DNA of 64,000 bases from Ignavibacteriales bacterium (lineage in GTDB: Bacteria; Bacteroidota; Ignavibacteria; Ignavibacteriales; Ignavibacteriaceae), in assembly GCA_016700155.1 (NCBI GenBank), contig CP065001.1, forward strand, positions 4,092,001-4,156,000, read 5' to 3'. This document shows, one piece after another, positions 1-8,222 of this stretch. A program made the translations under genes and the position numbers. The notes under the pieces were generated by a model that saw only the letters and a program-made list of their open reading frames with translations, searched no databases and was not told the DNA's origin. Within the stretch, counting starts at the first letter, position 1, and each line of letters begins with the position of its first letter.

Positions 1-1523
1 TCAACGAGCGTCGCGATTTCATTCCCAAGTACATCGTACACGCGCAGCGTTACCCACGCCGGGGACGCATAATATGCGTCCCCTACGATAAACCGTATTG
101 TAGTTGCTGGATTGAACGGGTTTGGATAGTTCTGCTCAAGTGAAAATCTTTTTATTAATAACTCATCATCATTCACGTCAGTTGCCATTACAAGTTTAAC
201 AGCCATTAAATCCTGGTTTCCGTTCGTCCCTTCACCATCGCCCGCAGAGTATACGTTTCCTACATCATCAATCCACATAGCAAAAGCTCTTGATGATTCG
301 TTTATGTCATAAGCATATTCCCATTCAAAATTTCCTGACGAATTAAACTTTACAACAGTAAATACAAAGTTCGAACCGGTACGGTTGCTTTCGCCGCTGA
401 CGTAAACGTTGCCATTTGCATCAAGATTAATTGCAAGCGGATCATCATCAAGATTTTTTGGACCATCATGATATGAAACCCATTGCTGCACCCCGGCGTT
501 ATTATATTTTATAACTGCAAAATCATTGTACCCGCCTCCTGAGGCTCTTCTTGTTCTTCCGGTTACAAAAACATTTCCACTTTCATCCAACACCATATCC
601 TCCGGAATATCCTGTGCGTTATTCTCATTAAACTCTGTACGCCATAAAATTTGTCCGTCAGAATTTATTTTTAGTGTTGCATAGTCTGTTCCGCTGTTTG
701 TGTTTTGAATTCTGCATAGGGCATGAAGGTTCCCGGTATCATCCAGATCAAGGTCAATTGCAAATTCATTCAGACTATTGTCTGTACCATTAACATGTAT
801 GGTCCAAACTGTATCAAGTGATGAATTATATTTTAGTATTACTACTTCCTCTCCGTTTGTTAAGCCGCTGAAACTTTGTCCGGCAGAAAATATATTCCCG
901 TTATTATCAGCAATTATATTTGTTCCGTCATCACTCGCAGTAGTCACCTGTCCGAAATAATGCGAGTCAATGATATTTCCATCAGCATCCATTTTTATTG
1001 TTGCCAAATCATAGTAACCGTTATTTAAGGGTGAAAGTCTTCCTGTCGCATAAACGTTTCCATTATCATCTGCGCAAATATCGACTGCTTCACCAACAGA
1101 AGTGCCGGCAGAATCAAACACACAAATCCATTGCAGCACTCCGGCTGCTGAATATTTGAGAGTTATGATTTTGCTTGCAACAGAACTCCAATCACTTGTT
1201 CCTGTTACATAAACATTCCCTGAATTATCAACACAAACTCCAAACGGACGATCTGTTCCGTTTTGCTGACCATTGTATATTGCAGTCCATTCTGCAACAC
1301 CTGATGTATTGCATTTTACTGTGATAAAATCCTGACCCTGTCCGCCGGGAGTGAAGTATCCATAGCCGATGATGTATGCGTTACCTGAATTATCATAAAT
1401 AACTTTCTCTGCAGATTCGGGAACATTACCGGGACCGGTTAAGAAACTCATCCACTCCGGTGCGATTTGTGCGAAACCGGATAAAGGATATAATACAGCA
1501 AATAGCAGTAAAACTGTTTTCAT
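1..1523 (-). CDS. T9SS-sorted SBBP-type beta-propeller protein, C-terminus cut by window edge
   Basis: Reads from an ATG at 1523 with a good ribosome site (AGGAGA about 9 nt upstream) off the left edge; 507 full codons are present with no stop. It starts with a signal peptide (MKTVLLLFAVLYPLSGFAQ). The body is a run of about 50-residue repeats with patterns such as DNSGNVYVTG and ITLKYS, typical of SBBP/seven-bladed propeller repeats. It then enters a T9SS type A sorting domain with the motif NYPNPFNPATTI; only roughly the last 45 residues are missing. The product is expected to be exported through Sec, then moved to the cell surface by T9SS. It is the same kind of protein as the one at 6493-8127. 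Oddity: a palindromic repeat at 60-87 is translated as GDAYYAS within the sorting domain. The family is clear; the ligand or function is unknown. Confidence 0.9.
   Translation of the reverse strand, partial: MKTVLLLFAVLYPLSGFAQIAPEWMSFLTGPGNVPESAEKVIYDNSGNAYIIGYGYFTPGGQGQDFITVKCNTSGVAEWTAIYNGQQNGTDRPFGVCVDNSGNVYVTGTSDWSSVASKIITLKYSAAGVLQWICVFDSAGTSVGEAVDICADDNGNVYATGRLSPLNNGYYDLATIKMDADGNIIDSHYFGQVTTASDDGTNIIADNNGNIFSAGQSFSGLTNGEEVVILKYNSSLDTVWTIHVNGTDNSLNEFAIDLDLDDTGNLHALCRIQNTNSGTDYATLKINSDGQILWRTEFNENNAQDIPEDMVLDESGNVFVTGRTRRASGGGYNDFAVIKYNNAGVQQWVSYHDGPKNLDDDPLAINLDANGNVYVSGESNRTGSNFVFTVVKFNSSGNFEWEYAYDINESSRAFAMWIDDVGNVYSAGDGEGTNGNQDLMAVKLVMATDVNDDELLIKRFSLEQNYPNPFNPATTIRFIVGDAYYASPAWVTLRVYDVLGNEIATLV
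60..87. repeat. REP-like palindrome inside T9SS sorting-domain coding sequence
   Basis: Arms GGGGACGCAT (61-70) and ATGCGTCCCC (74-83) are perfectly complementary around a 3-nt loop. On the minus strand GTAG precedes the palindrome (87-84 reading into 83), the tetranucleotide foot typical of REP elements. It is translated in frame on the minus strand as GDAYYAS. Confidence 0.85.
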
Positions 1524-1654
1524 AAAAATGATCTCCTGAAAAAATGTTTATTGAATTCTTGACCCTGTCCGGTTGAGGAGAAAGGATTTTAGGAATACAC
1601 CGGATTAAAAATATGAGAACCGATGAGAGAACATACCTTTTAGGATTATATCAG

Positions 1655-2125
1655 TCAATAGTCTATTTCATGAAAAGATTTGGCTTGAGATCGATTTCCT
1701 TTAAAAGACCAAAGCAAAAAAAACAAACCCGAACACGCAAAGGCTATAACGGGTACTTTGTAATAAGACACCACGTCATAACGAAAAACTGCGCCGGCAG
1801 CGCCTGCTGTTACAATTACGAATGCTATCTTAATCAATCTGAATGCTGCTGTTTCATTTACAAAGTTTGAGATTAATATGATAACCAAAGCCGAATGAAA
1901 AATTAAAAAACCGCCATAACCATTTCTAATTGAATAAGTAAAACTCCAGTTATAATGAATCATCCACACCATCAGAACATGCGAAAGTATAATCAATGTT
2001 GTAACCAACCAGAAACGTCGGGATAATTTTTTCTTAATTGAAATGATCATAACTAATGTCATCCCGGCATATCCTATCATAGCCAGAAGAAACGTAATAA
2101 ATATTCCGGTTTGATTCGTTGACAT
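1655..2125 (-). CDS. Small multi-pass membrane protein, unknown function
   Basis: 156 residues with four or five predicted hydrophobic membrane segments (about 8-30, 38-58, 70-90, 95-115 and 125-142) separated by short basic loops such as SIKKKLSRR. It starts only 8 bp after the stop of the upstream gene at 2134-3057, so it is very probably the last gene of the ECF sigma / kinase operon that begins at 6327. I recognise no family motif. The context suggests an envelope partner of the kinase, but that is inference. The complementary strand carries an open frame over part of this gene, which I treat as a shadow because the minus-strand protein has coherent membrane topology and operon spacing. 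Confidence 0.7.
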   Translation of the reverse strand: MSTNQTGIFITFLLAMIGYAGMTLVMIISIKKKLSRRFWLVTTLIILSHVLMVWMIHYNWSFTYSIRNGYGGFLIFHSALVIILISNFVNETAAFRLIKIAFVIVTAGAAGAVFRYDVVSYYKVPVIAFACSGLFFLLWSFKGNRSQAKSFHEIDY

Positions 2126-2133
2126 AGTTTATA

Positions 2134-3057
2134 TTATGAAAGAAGCGAATAACTCACTAAAAGTTTTCCATCCTCATGCCATTGGATCCAGCCTTCGCCT
2201 TTTTTATTAAGGTCATCATCATAAAGAATTACTTTGATCCAATTATCCTTTACTAACACAGGTGACATTATCGAATATTCTTTTATCTGAACAAGACCGG
2301 CATTCAGCAGTGGTTTAACCCGAAGAGGATTCTTCTTGGGATCGGGATTTTCAACAGAAAAAACTTTTAATAAAAATTCCTGCCACAAAATTATTTCTAC
2401 ATCAGATGAAGATATCCACACTGACTGTCCCGTCTCTCTATTCACTTCAACTTCAACCCACTCATTAGCAAGTGTGATAATTTTAAGGAACAAAATTTCG
2501 TAATCCATTTTTTGATGCGCGGGATAAAACCATGGCGGCGCATAACTTATATCATATTGATGATGATCGGAATGGGAAAAAACTATACTGTCCGATGGAA
2601 AATGTTCTGATGCTGATTTTTCAAACTCCGGATGTGAATAAAAAAATAATATCCTTTTGTTGTAGAAATCCGGTTTTGCCATGCCAAGTCCCATATCACC
2701 ATTTGATTTTATTTTGCTCACAAAACTTAACGCTGGTTTTATTGAAGCATAATTTATCTCTGAATTTTCACGATGCTCAAAGGCTGATGAAACAGACATA
2801 ACGCGGACAATCATCCATCCAAAAAACATTAGATTAATTACGGCAAGAATAATTAATATCTTTTTTAATACTTCCGGTTTGATTTTTTGAATCAACATAA
2901 CTGATATAATAATTCCAATAACAAAACCTGCTATGCTGTAAAGAAATACGGCTGCGCCGCCTGCTAATCCTGCTTCGCGGGATTGCGTTAGACCACCAAT
3001 AACAGCTGCGATAAAAAATCCTGTTATGGCGCTGAGAAATACAAAAAGAATTTTCAT
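2134..3057 (-). CDS. Membrane-anchored protein of unknown function
   Basis: 307 residues. Three hydrophobic segments lie in the first 105 residues (about 3-22, 35-58 and 66-88), the first two with glycine-rich packing motifs, followed by a roughly 200-residue polar domain rich in Trp, Asp and His that would lie outside the membrane. The C-terminal part (KKGEGWIQWHEDGKLL) looks like a beta-rich domain. The start ATG lies 1 bp after the kinase stop codon at 3059, indicating translational coupling. Its position between a TPR Ser/Thr kinase and another membrane protein suggests that it belongs to the same signalling unit. No recognised catalytic motif; function unknown. Confidence 0.75.
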   Translation of the reverse strand: MKILFVFLSAITGFFIAAVIGGLTQSREAGLAGGAAVFLYSIAGFVIGIIISVMLIQKIKPEVLKKILIILAVINLMFFGWMIVRVMSVSSAFEHRENSEINYASIKPALSFVSKIKSNGDMGLGMAKPDFYNKRILFFYSHPEFEKSASEHFPSDSIVFSHSDHHQYDISYAPPWFYPAHQKMDYEILFLKIITLANEWVEVEVNRETGQSVWISSSDVEIILWQEFLLKVFSVENPDPKKNPLRVKPLLNAGLVQIKEYSIMSPVLVKDNWIKVILYDDDLNKKGEGWIQWHEDGKLLVSYSLLS

Positions 3058-3058
3058 T

Positions 3059-5626
3059 TTACTTTGCGATTAATTGTGAATAATAATCTGCTTCCTTCTT
3101 TTTTCCCCATGAATTGTAAAGATCAACAAGAGTGCTTAATGTTTTATTGGTGTTTTCATTTCCGGTTCCTGAAATTTCTTTGAATCCCGAATAACATTGC
3201 AAGAGTTGTTTCTCTGCTTCATTATATTTTTTAGCAGTCCCCAGGCATTTACCAAGATGTAATTGTGTTGTAAGCGTAAGATTATTTTTATCTCCGAATT
3301 CATTTCTTCTTATCTCATATGCTTTATTCAGATAAAATATACCTTCTTCATATTTGCCGTTACCTTCCAAAGCTCTTCCGTACCACATATACGAACGGCT
3401 GAGGTTTACGTTATTTTCATCAAAGTTTTTTAATCCTGCATCAACGGAGGCTTTCATATATTTTTCAGCTTTATCATAAACACCAATATTGTGATAAGTG
3501 CTTCCAACATTTGAATACGCGAGTATAAGGTCGGGATGATCTTCACCCAAAACTTTTATTTTGATATTGAGCGCCTCTTCGAGAAGAGGAATTGCTTTAT
3601 CATGTTCTTTTTTAAAAATACTTATGAAAGCAAGATTATTTATAACTCTCGAAACCTGTATATGATAATTTCCATAATGTTTTCTGAAAACTCTCAGAGC
3701 TTCCCTGTATAGCGAATCAGCCTCATCAAGTTTATCAAGATAGTTTAATGATGTGGCAAGATTATTTTTTATTTGCGCTACGTCGGGATCTTCGGGACCT
3801 TTAATGCTTTCGCTGATAGTAAGAGCTTGTTTCGTGATTACTTCGGCTTTTTCATAATCGCCTTTGTCAGTCATAAGCGAACCGATAGCATCAAGTACCA
3901 GCGCTCTTTCGAATGACGGAGTTTCTTCAATCTCTTTTAACATTTCAAGTGAGGCATTGTAAAATTGTTCAGTCTTTTCGTAGTCGCCTTCATAATGATA
4001 AACCAATCCGAGATTTTTCAAACTCATTGCAGTCTCTTTGCTTTTTCCGCCGAAAAGTTTTTTGTTTATCTCAAGCGCTTTATTCATTTCACTTTCAGCG
4101 GAATTATAAATTCCAAGATTCTGATAAGTGTTACCAAGCATCGTCCTTATTTCAGCTTCAATCTGCGGGTGCCGGCTTAACTCAAACTGAAGTTTGCCGG
4201 ATGCTTTATTTATCACATCAATTACTTTGACTTCTTTTCCTTCCTTTCTCGGATCGGGAGCTGAGATCATATCAAGTAAAAACGATTTTATGCGGTTTGA
4301 TTTTTCCGCTTCAAGTTTTGCAGTGTCACGTTCTTTAGCGGCAAGATGTCCCTGCCATAAAATTCCTGCAAGTCCAAGATTGATTATGATGAAGATAATT
4401 GCTGCGGGTATAACCGCAGCTTTATTTCTTTTAATAAATTTTTTAGTTCGATAAGCCCAGGAATCTTCGTGGGCTTTTACCGGTTTATCATTTAGAAATC
4501 TTTCAACATCTTCAGCAAAATGTTCTATTGATGAGTAGCGTCTCTCAACTTCTTTCCTGATAGCCATTGAAACTATGTTATCAAGATCACCTTTAAGTTT
4601 TTTGTGAAGTTTATCGACGCTGCCTTCTCTTGTTACGCTTATTGTATCGGGTGTTATCCGCGTGGTCTCTTCATCTGAAATTTTTTCAATTGTCTGATAG
4701 ATGACTTCACTCGGTTTTACAGGTTCAGTTTGTGTAATTATCCGGCTTATGTCCTGGTGGAATACACTTTTTATTCTGTATGGATTGTGCCCCGTTAAAA
4801 GTTTATACAAAATTATTCCAAGTGAATAAACATCACTTGAAGTTGTAATTGATTCACCTTTTATCTGTTCCGGACTTGCATACTCCGGTGTAAGATTCCA
4901 CATACCTTTATGAGTAAGGGTATCGCTTTCTTCCCCGGGTGATAAAATTTTTGCAATGCCGAAATCAAGAAGTTTCGGTTCCCCGTTTTCTGTAATTAAT
5001 ATGTTGTTGGGTTTTAAGTCCCTGTGGACTACAAGATTCTGATGCGCATACCTGACTGCTGCCGCAACTTTAAGAAAAAGTACGAGCCGTTCTTTTGTGT
5101 TCAGTTTTTTCTTATCGCAATATTCATCAATCGGTATTCCCTCGATGTATTCCATTACCAGGAATTGAATTCCATCATCAGTAATTCCGCCGTCAAGAAG
5201 TCTTGAAATATTGGGGTGATTTAAATTTGCTAAAGTCTGCCGTTCATTCTGAAATCTTTTAATAACTGTTCCGGAAGCAACGCCGGGATTAATAATTTTT
5301 ACTGCTGCATTTTGTTTTACCTCATCATCGCGAACTCCAAGAAACACCAGCCCCATTCCGCCTTTAGCAATAAGTTTTTCAACTTTGTACCTGCCGAAAT
5401 ACTTTCCTATAAAAAATGCACTGTTCTCTTTTTCAGATTGATTTAATAGATGGGTTGATTCCATAAATTTTTCTGATTTGTCATGTGCACTAAGTAAAGA
5501 GAGAACTTCTTTTTTTATTTCCGGGTCACTGCAGTTTTTATCAATGAAAGCTTCTCTTTCGCTTTCGTTAAGTTCGTATGCTTTATAAAATATTGTTTTC
5601 AGGTCTGACCAGGTGTTTTTGTCCAT
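3059..5626 (-). CDS. Serine/threonine protein kinase with transmembrane segment and TPR repeats
   Basis: 855 residues. Residues 1-65 resemble the alpha-helical N-terminal region common in this group. The PknB-like kinase domain runs from about 80 to 385: glycine loop AKGGMGLVF (87-95), lysine K110 in AAVK, HRDLKPNN with catalytic D203, DFG at 221-223 and PEYASPEQ at 247-254. One membrane helix follows (about 403-424), and the rest is tetratricopeptide repeats in the Kinesin-light-chain/NPHP3 style (for example LGLVYHYEGDYEKTEQFY). All key catalytic residues are present, so it should be active, with the kinase in the cytoplasm and the TPRs on the other side of the membrane. It lies directly downstream of the ECF sigma factor at 5758-6327, a pairing known for TIGR02999 sigma factors. 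It is a paralogue of the kinase at 8223-10799. Confidence 0.93.
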   Translation of the reverse strand: MDKNTWSDLKTIFYKAYELNESEREAFIDKNCSDPEIKKEVLSLLSAHDKSEKFMESTHLLNQSEKENSAFFIGKYFGRYKVEKLIAKGGMGLVFLGVRDDEVKQNAAVKIINPGVASGTVIKRFQNERQTLANLNHPNISRLLDGGITDDGIQFLVMEYIEGIPIDEYCDKKKLNTKERLVLFLKVAAAVRYAHQNLVVHRDLKPNNILITENGEPKLLDFGIAKILSPGEESDTLTHKGMWNLTPEYASPEQIKGESITTSSDVYSLGIILYKLLTGHNPYRIKSVFHQDISRIITQTEPVKPSEVIYQTIEKISDEETTRITPDTISVTREGSVDKLHKKLKGDLDNIVSMAIRKEVERRYSSIEHFAEDVERFLNDKPVKAHEDSWAYRTKKFIKRNKAAVIPAAIIFIIINLGLAGILWQGHLAAKERDTAKLEAEKSNRIKSFLLDMISAPDPRKEGKEVKVIDVINKASGKLQFELSRHPQIEAEIRTMLGNTYQNLGIYNSAESEMNKALEINKKLFGGKSKETAMSLKNLGLVYHYEGDYEKTEQFYNASLEMLKEIEETPSFERALVLDAIGSLMTDKGDYEKAEVITKQALTISESIKGPEDPDVAQIKNNLATSLNYLDKLDEADSLYREALRVFRKHYGNYHIQVSRVINNLAFISIFKKEHDKAIPLLEEALNIKIKVLGEDHPDLILAYSNVGSTYHNIGVYDKAEKYMKASVDAGLKNFDENNVNLSRSYMWYGRALEGNGKYEEGIFYLNKAYEIRRNEFGDKNNLTLTTQLHLGKCLGTAKKYNEAEKQLLQCYSGFKEISGTGNENTNKTLSTLVDLYNSWGKKKEADYYSQLIAK

Positions 5627-5757
5627 CTGCTTCTGTCCTTATGAGAACTCTGTTTAATAAAATATTTTATGTCAATTACGTATAATCTAACATGCGTAAA
5701 GTTTCAAGTGAGCAGCTCATTTATAACGAAAAATTTTATTCACTTAACAAAGGAAGG

Positions 5758-6327
5758 TTATGCTTTACCAATTTCCCTGAACAACCATGACTTTGCCAGG
5801 CTCCATTCTCTTTTTACAGTAGCGGCTGAACATTCAAGCACATTAGCTGTTTCTTCAACATTAAGTCCTGCAAAAAATCTTAGTTCAACAACCTTGCTTA
5901 ATCTCGGGTCAAATGATTCAAGTTTTTGAAGTGCATCTTCCAGGGCAATAATATCCTCGTCCGATTCAATTGCCATCTCCATTGCCTGTTCAAGCGCTAG
6001 TATTGTTTTGCCCTCGCCTCTTTTCAGAGAATTACGTTTACGAGCATGGTCAACTAATATCTGCCTCATTGAATTTGCAGCAATACCGAAAAAGTGTGAG
6101 CGGTTTTGCCAAGAAAGGTTTTGATCCCCCACAAGTTTTAAATATGCTTCGTGTACAAGTTCAGTTGTTTGCAGAGTATGATTTCTGTATTCATCTTTCA
6201 GATACTTTGATGAAATTTTTCTTAGCTCATTAAAAATATATGGAAGAAGTTCATCCACTGCTTCTTTTTTTCCATTGCTGTATGCTTCAAGAAGTAGCGT
6301 AATGTTCTGTTGAGAATTGTCCGGCAT
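5758..6327 (-). CDS. ECF-type RNA polymerase sigma factor, TIGR02999-like
   Basis: 189 residues. Region 2 covers about 10-95 with the group-typical pattern LLPYIFNELRKIS and QTTELVHEAYLKL, then NRSHFFGIAANSMRQILVDHARKR. Region 4 (about 130-185) has a helix-turn-helix with LNVEETANVLECSAATVKREW. There is no separate anti-sigma gene. The next gene downstream is the Ser/Thr kinase at 3059-5626, so regulation by phosphorylation rather than an anti-sigma factor is a reasonable inference. It is closely similar to the sigma factor at 10818-11399; many stretches match word for word, such as VHEAY, HFFGIAANSMR and LVDHARKRNS. Confidence 0.92.
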   Translation of the reverse strand: MPDNSQQNITLLLEAYSNGKKEAVDELLPYIFNELRKISSKYLKDEYRNHTLQTTELVHEAYLKLVGDQNLSWQNRSHFFGIAANSMRQILVDHARKRNSLKRGEGKTILALEQAMEMAIESDEDIIALEDALQKLESFDPRLSKVVELRFFAGLNVEETANVLECSAATVKREWSLAKSWLFREIGKA

Positions 6328-6440
6328 TATTAATTCAGAATGTTTTGGGATATTGAATTCGGGACTTAAAATAGAAGTTTATATGAGGTATGTCAAATGA
6401 AAGCTGTGATCAAAACGTTCCGATATTTTAGATGAAAATA

Positions 6441-6469
6441 TAACGGGATAAGAATTACTTATCCCGTTA
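6441..6469 (-). terminator. Intrinsic terminator of the propeller gene 6493-8127
   Basis: A 12-bp perfect stem (arms TAACGGGATAAG and CTTATCCCGTTA) with a 5-nt loop lies just after the stop codon on the minus strand and is followed by TATTTT. Confidence 0.8.
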
Positions 6470-6492
6470 TTAATCTTTAAAAGACTAAAAAA

Positions 6493-8127
6493 TTACTTAA
6501 CTAAAATCATTTTCTTTGTTTCAGAATATTTACCTGCGTTAAGTTTGTAAAAATATATCCCGCTTGAAAGACCGGATGCATTAAAATCAACCTCATAACT
6601 TCCTGTTGGTTTTTCTTCGTTTACCAAGGTGGCAATCTCTTTTCCAAGAACATCGTAAACTTTTAATGTTGTTAATACAGACGCACCGCGAAGCGTCTCT
6701 GATAATGGAATTGTAAAATTAATTTTTGTCATTGGATTAAACGGGTTTGGATAATTCTGTTCCAAGGTGAATGATGATAACTCTGCATCGTCTTCATCAA
6801 CTGATGTGGGGTTTTGTACATACTTAATGATTGCAATATCATATCCCGAGGTTGTATCAAGGCTGTTACCTGTAGAAAAAACATTTCCATCATTATCAAC
6901 ACCAATTGCCACAGGGTTATCCTGACTGTTACTTGGTCCATCATAAGTTTCTGCCCATTGAAAAATACCTGATGAATTATACTTAACTGTAATTATGTTA
7001 GAGTTACTGTAAGTCTGCCCGACAATATACGTGTTTGAATTATTATCGATTGCCATGTCATAACCACGGTAACCGTCATTGCCAACACCTGTGCCGTCAT
7101 AAGCATTTACCCAAAGTTCATCACCGGCCGGGCTGTATTTAATTGTCGTCATTTTATAACTGGATGGCAATCCCGATGTTCCTGTTTCACCTGTTATATA
7201 AATATTTCCCAGATCATCTTTCACCACCGCCCTGGATATATCCCATCCTGTCATAGAATTATACTGCTTACTCCAAAGTACTGAACCTGCCGGATCTATT
7301 TTTATAGTTGAATAATCAACCGTTGTACTGTTTGTGCCGGTGATTATTATGTTGCTGTTATTGTCTACTACCATATCAATGATATTCTGATTTCCTACTC
7401 CCTGACCGTATCTTGCTGCCCATACAAAATCAAGATTCTGTTCGTACTTCAAAGCAATAAATGAAAGCGAATCATTGTCGTTTATGTATCCGCCGATAAT
7501 AATTTTCCCGGCTCCATCAAGCGCTATCCTTCTTCCGCCTTCGCTGTTAGAGTGATAAAAGGTTTGATTGAGAAGTGCGCCATCGGGACTGAATTTTACA
7601 AGGGAAATATTGTTGTATGTGATAACATTTGTGGCATATTCACCAACGACATAAACATTCCCCGTCAGGTCAGTGACAATGTCATAGCCACCGTTGTATG
7701 CACTGCTATAAGCGAAAACATACGACCAAAGTTGTGTTCCGTCAGGACTGTATTTAATGACAAGCATATCATTACCGCCGCCGGAGTAAATTGCTGTTTC
7801 GCCAGTTACATAAACATTACCTGCTGCATCAACATGTATTGCCCGTGTGAAGGCACCATTGCTATCCGCAGCTACATAGTTTTGTATCCACTGTTGAACG
7901 CCCTGGGAATTGTACTTAACAGTCACTGCCTGTATATCGAGATTCAAATTAGTTTGCCTTTGTGAACCGGTTACATAGACGTTACCCTGAGCATCAACAA
8001 ACATATCATTAACATATTCGTTTCTTGTGCTGTCGGAAGTAAACCGTTGTACCCAGCTTTGTGAAACCTGTCCATGTATAGTTAAAATTAGGCATAGTAC
8101 TGCCAGGAATGTAAATGTAGTTTTCAT
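6493..8127 (-). CDS. T9SS-sorted SBBP-type beta-propeller protein
   Basis: 544 residues: signal peptide (1-19, ending IHGQ), eight or nine propeller repeats of about 50 residues with the signature DAxGNVYVTG followed by xxxKYxxxG, then a T9SS sorting domain from about residue 460 (NYPNPFNPMTKI, ending KMILVK). AAGGAT upstream supports the ATG at 8127. Secreted to the surface by T9SS. It lies between the two sigma/kinase modules and is the same type as the gene at the left edge, so each module has a propeller protein beside it; whether these are sigma targets is not known. Oddity: in the sorting domain the loop after INFTIPLS carries ETLRGASV, encoded by a diverged palindromic repeat (6679-6698). 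Confidence 0.92.
   Translation of the reverse strand: MKTTFTFLAVLCLILTIHGQVSQSWVQRFTSDSTRNEYVNDMFVDAQGNVYVTGSQRQTNLNLDIQAVTVKYNSQGVQQWIQNYVAADSNGAFTRAIHVDAAGNVYVTGETAIYSGGGNDMLVIKYSPDGTQLWSYVFAYSSAYNGGYDIVTDLTGNVYVVGEYATNVITYNNISLVKFSPDGALLNQTFYHSNSEGGRRIALDGAGKIIIGGYINDNDSLSFIALKYEQNLDFVWAARYGQGVGNQNIIDMVVDNNSNIIITGTNSTTVDYSTIKIDPAGSVLWSKQYNSMTGWDISRAVVKDDLGNIYITGETGTSGLPSSYKMTTIKYSPAGDELWVNAYDGTGVGNDGYRGYDMAIDNNSNTYIVGQTYSNSNIITVKYNSSGIFQWAETYDGPSNSQDNPVAIGVDNDGNVFSTGNSLDTTSGYDIAIIKYVQNPTSVDEDDAELSSFTLEQNYPNPFNPMTKINFTIPLSETLRGASVLTTLKVYDVLGKEIATLVNEEKPTGSYEVDFNASGLSSGIYFYKLNAGKYSETKKMILVK
6679..6698. repeat. Diverged REP-like palindrome inside T9SS sorting-domain coding sequence
   Basis: Arms AGACGC (6679-6684) and GCGTCT (6693-6698) flank a CGCG core. 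On the minus strand it reads AGAGACGCTTCGCGGTGC, closely matching the intact palindrome at 54281-54308. In frame it encodes SETLRGASV. Confidence 0.7.
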
Positions 8128-8222
8128 AAGATTATCCTTTAATTAATTGCTAAAAGGAAGAGATACCTGATTTCACAGTTTACATGCGTAAATCAGAATT
8201 ACTTTGGCTCATTATTAATAAA

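Noticed and set aside
1613..1870. Plus-strand open frame opposite the membrane protein gene
   Set aside because: Cys-rich random-looking product antisense to a coherent multi-pass membrane protein with operon spacing.
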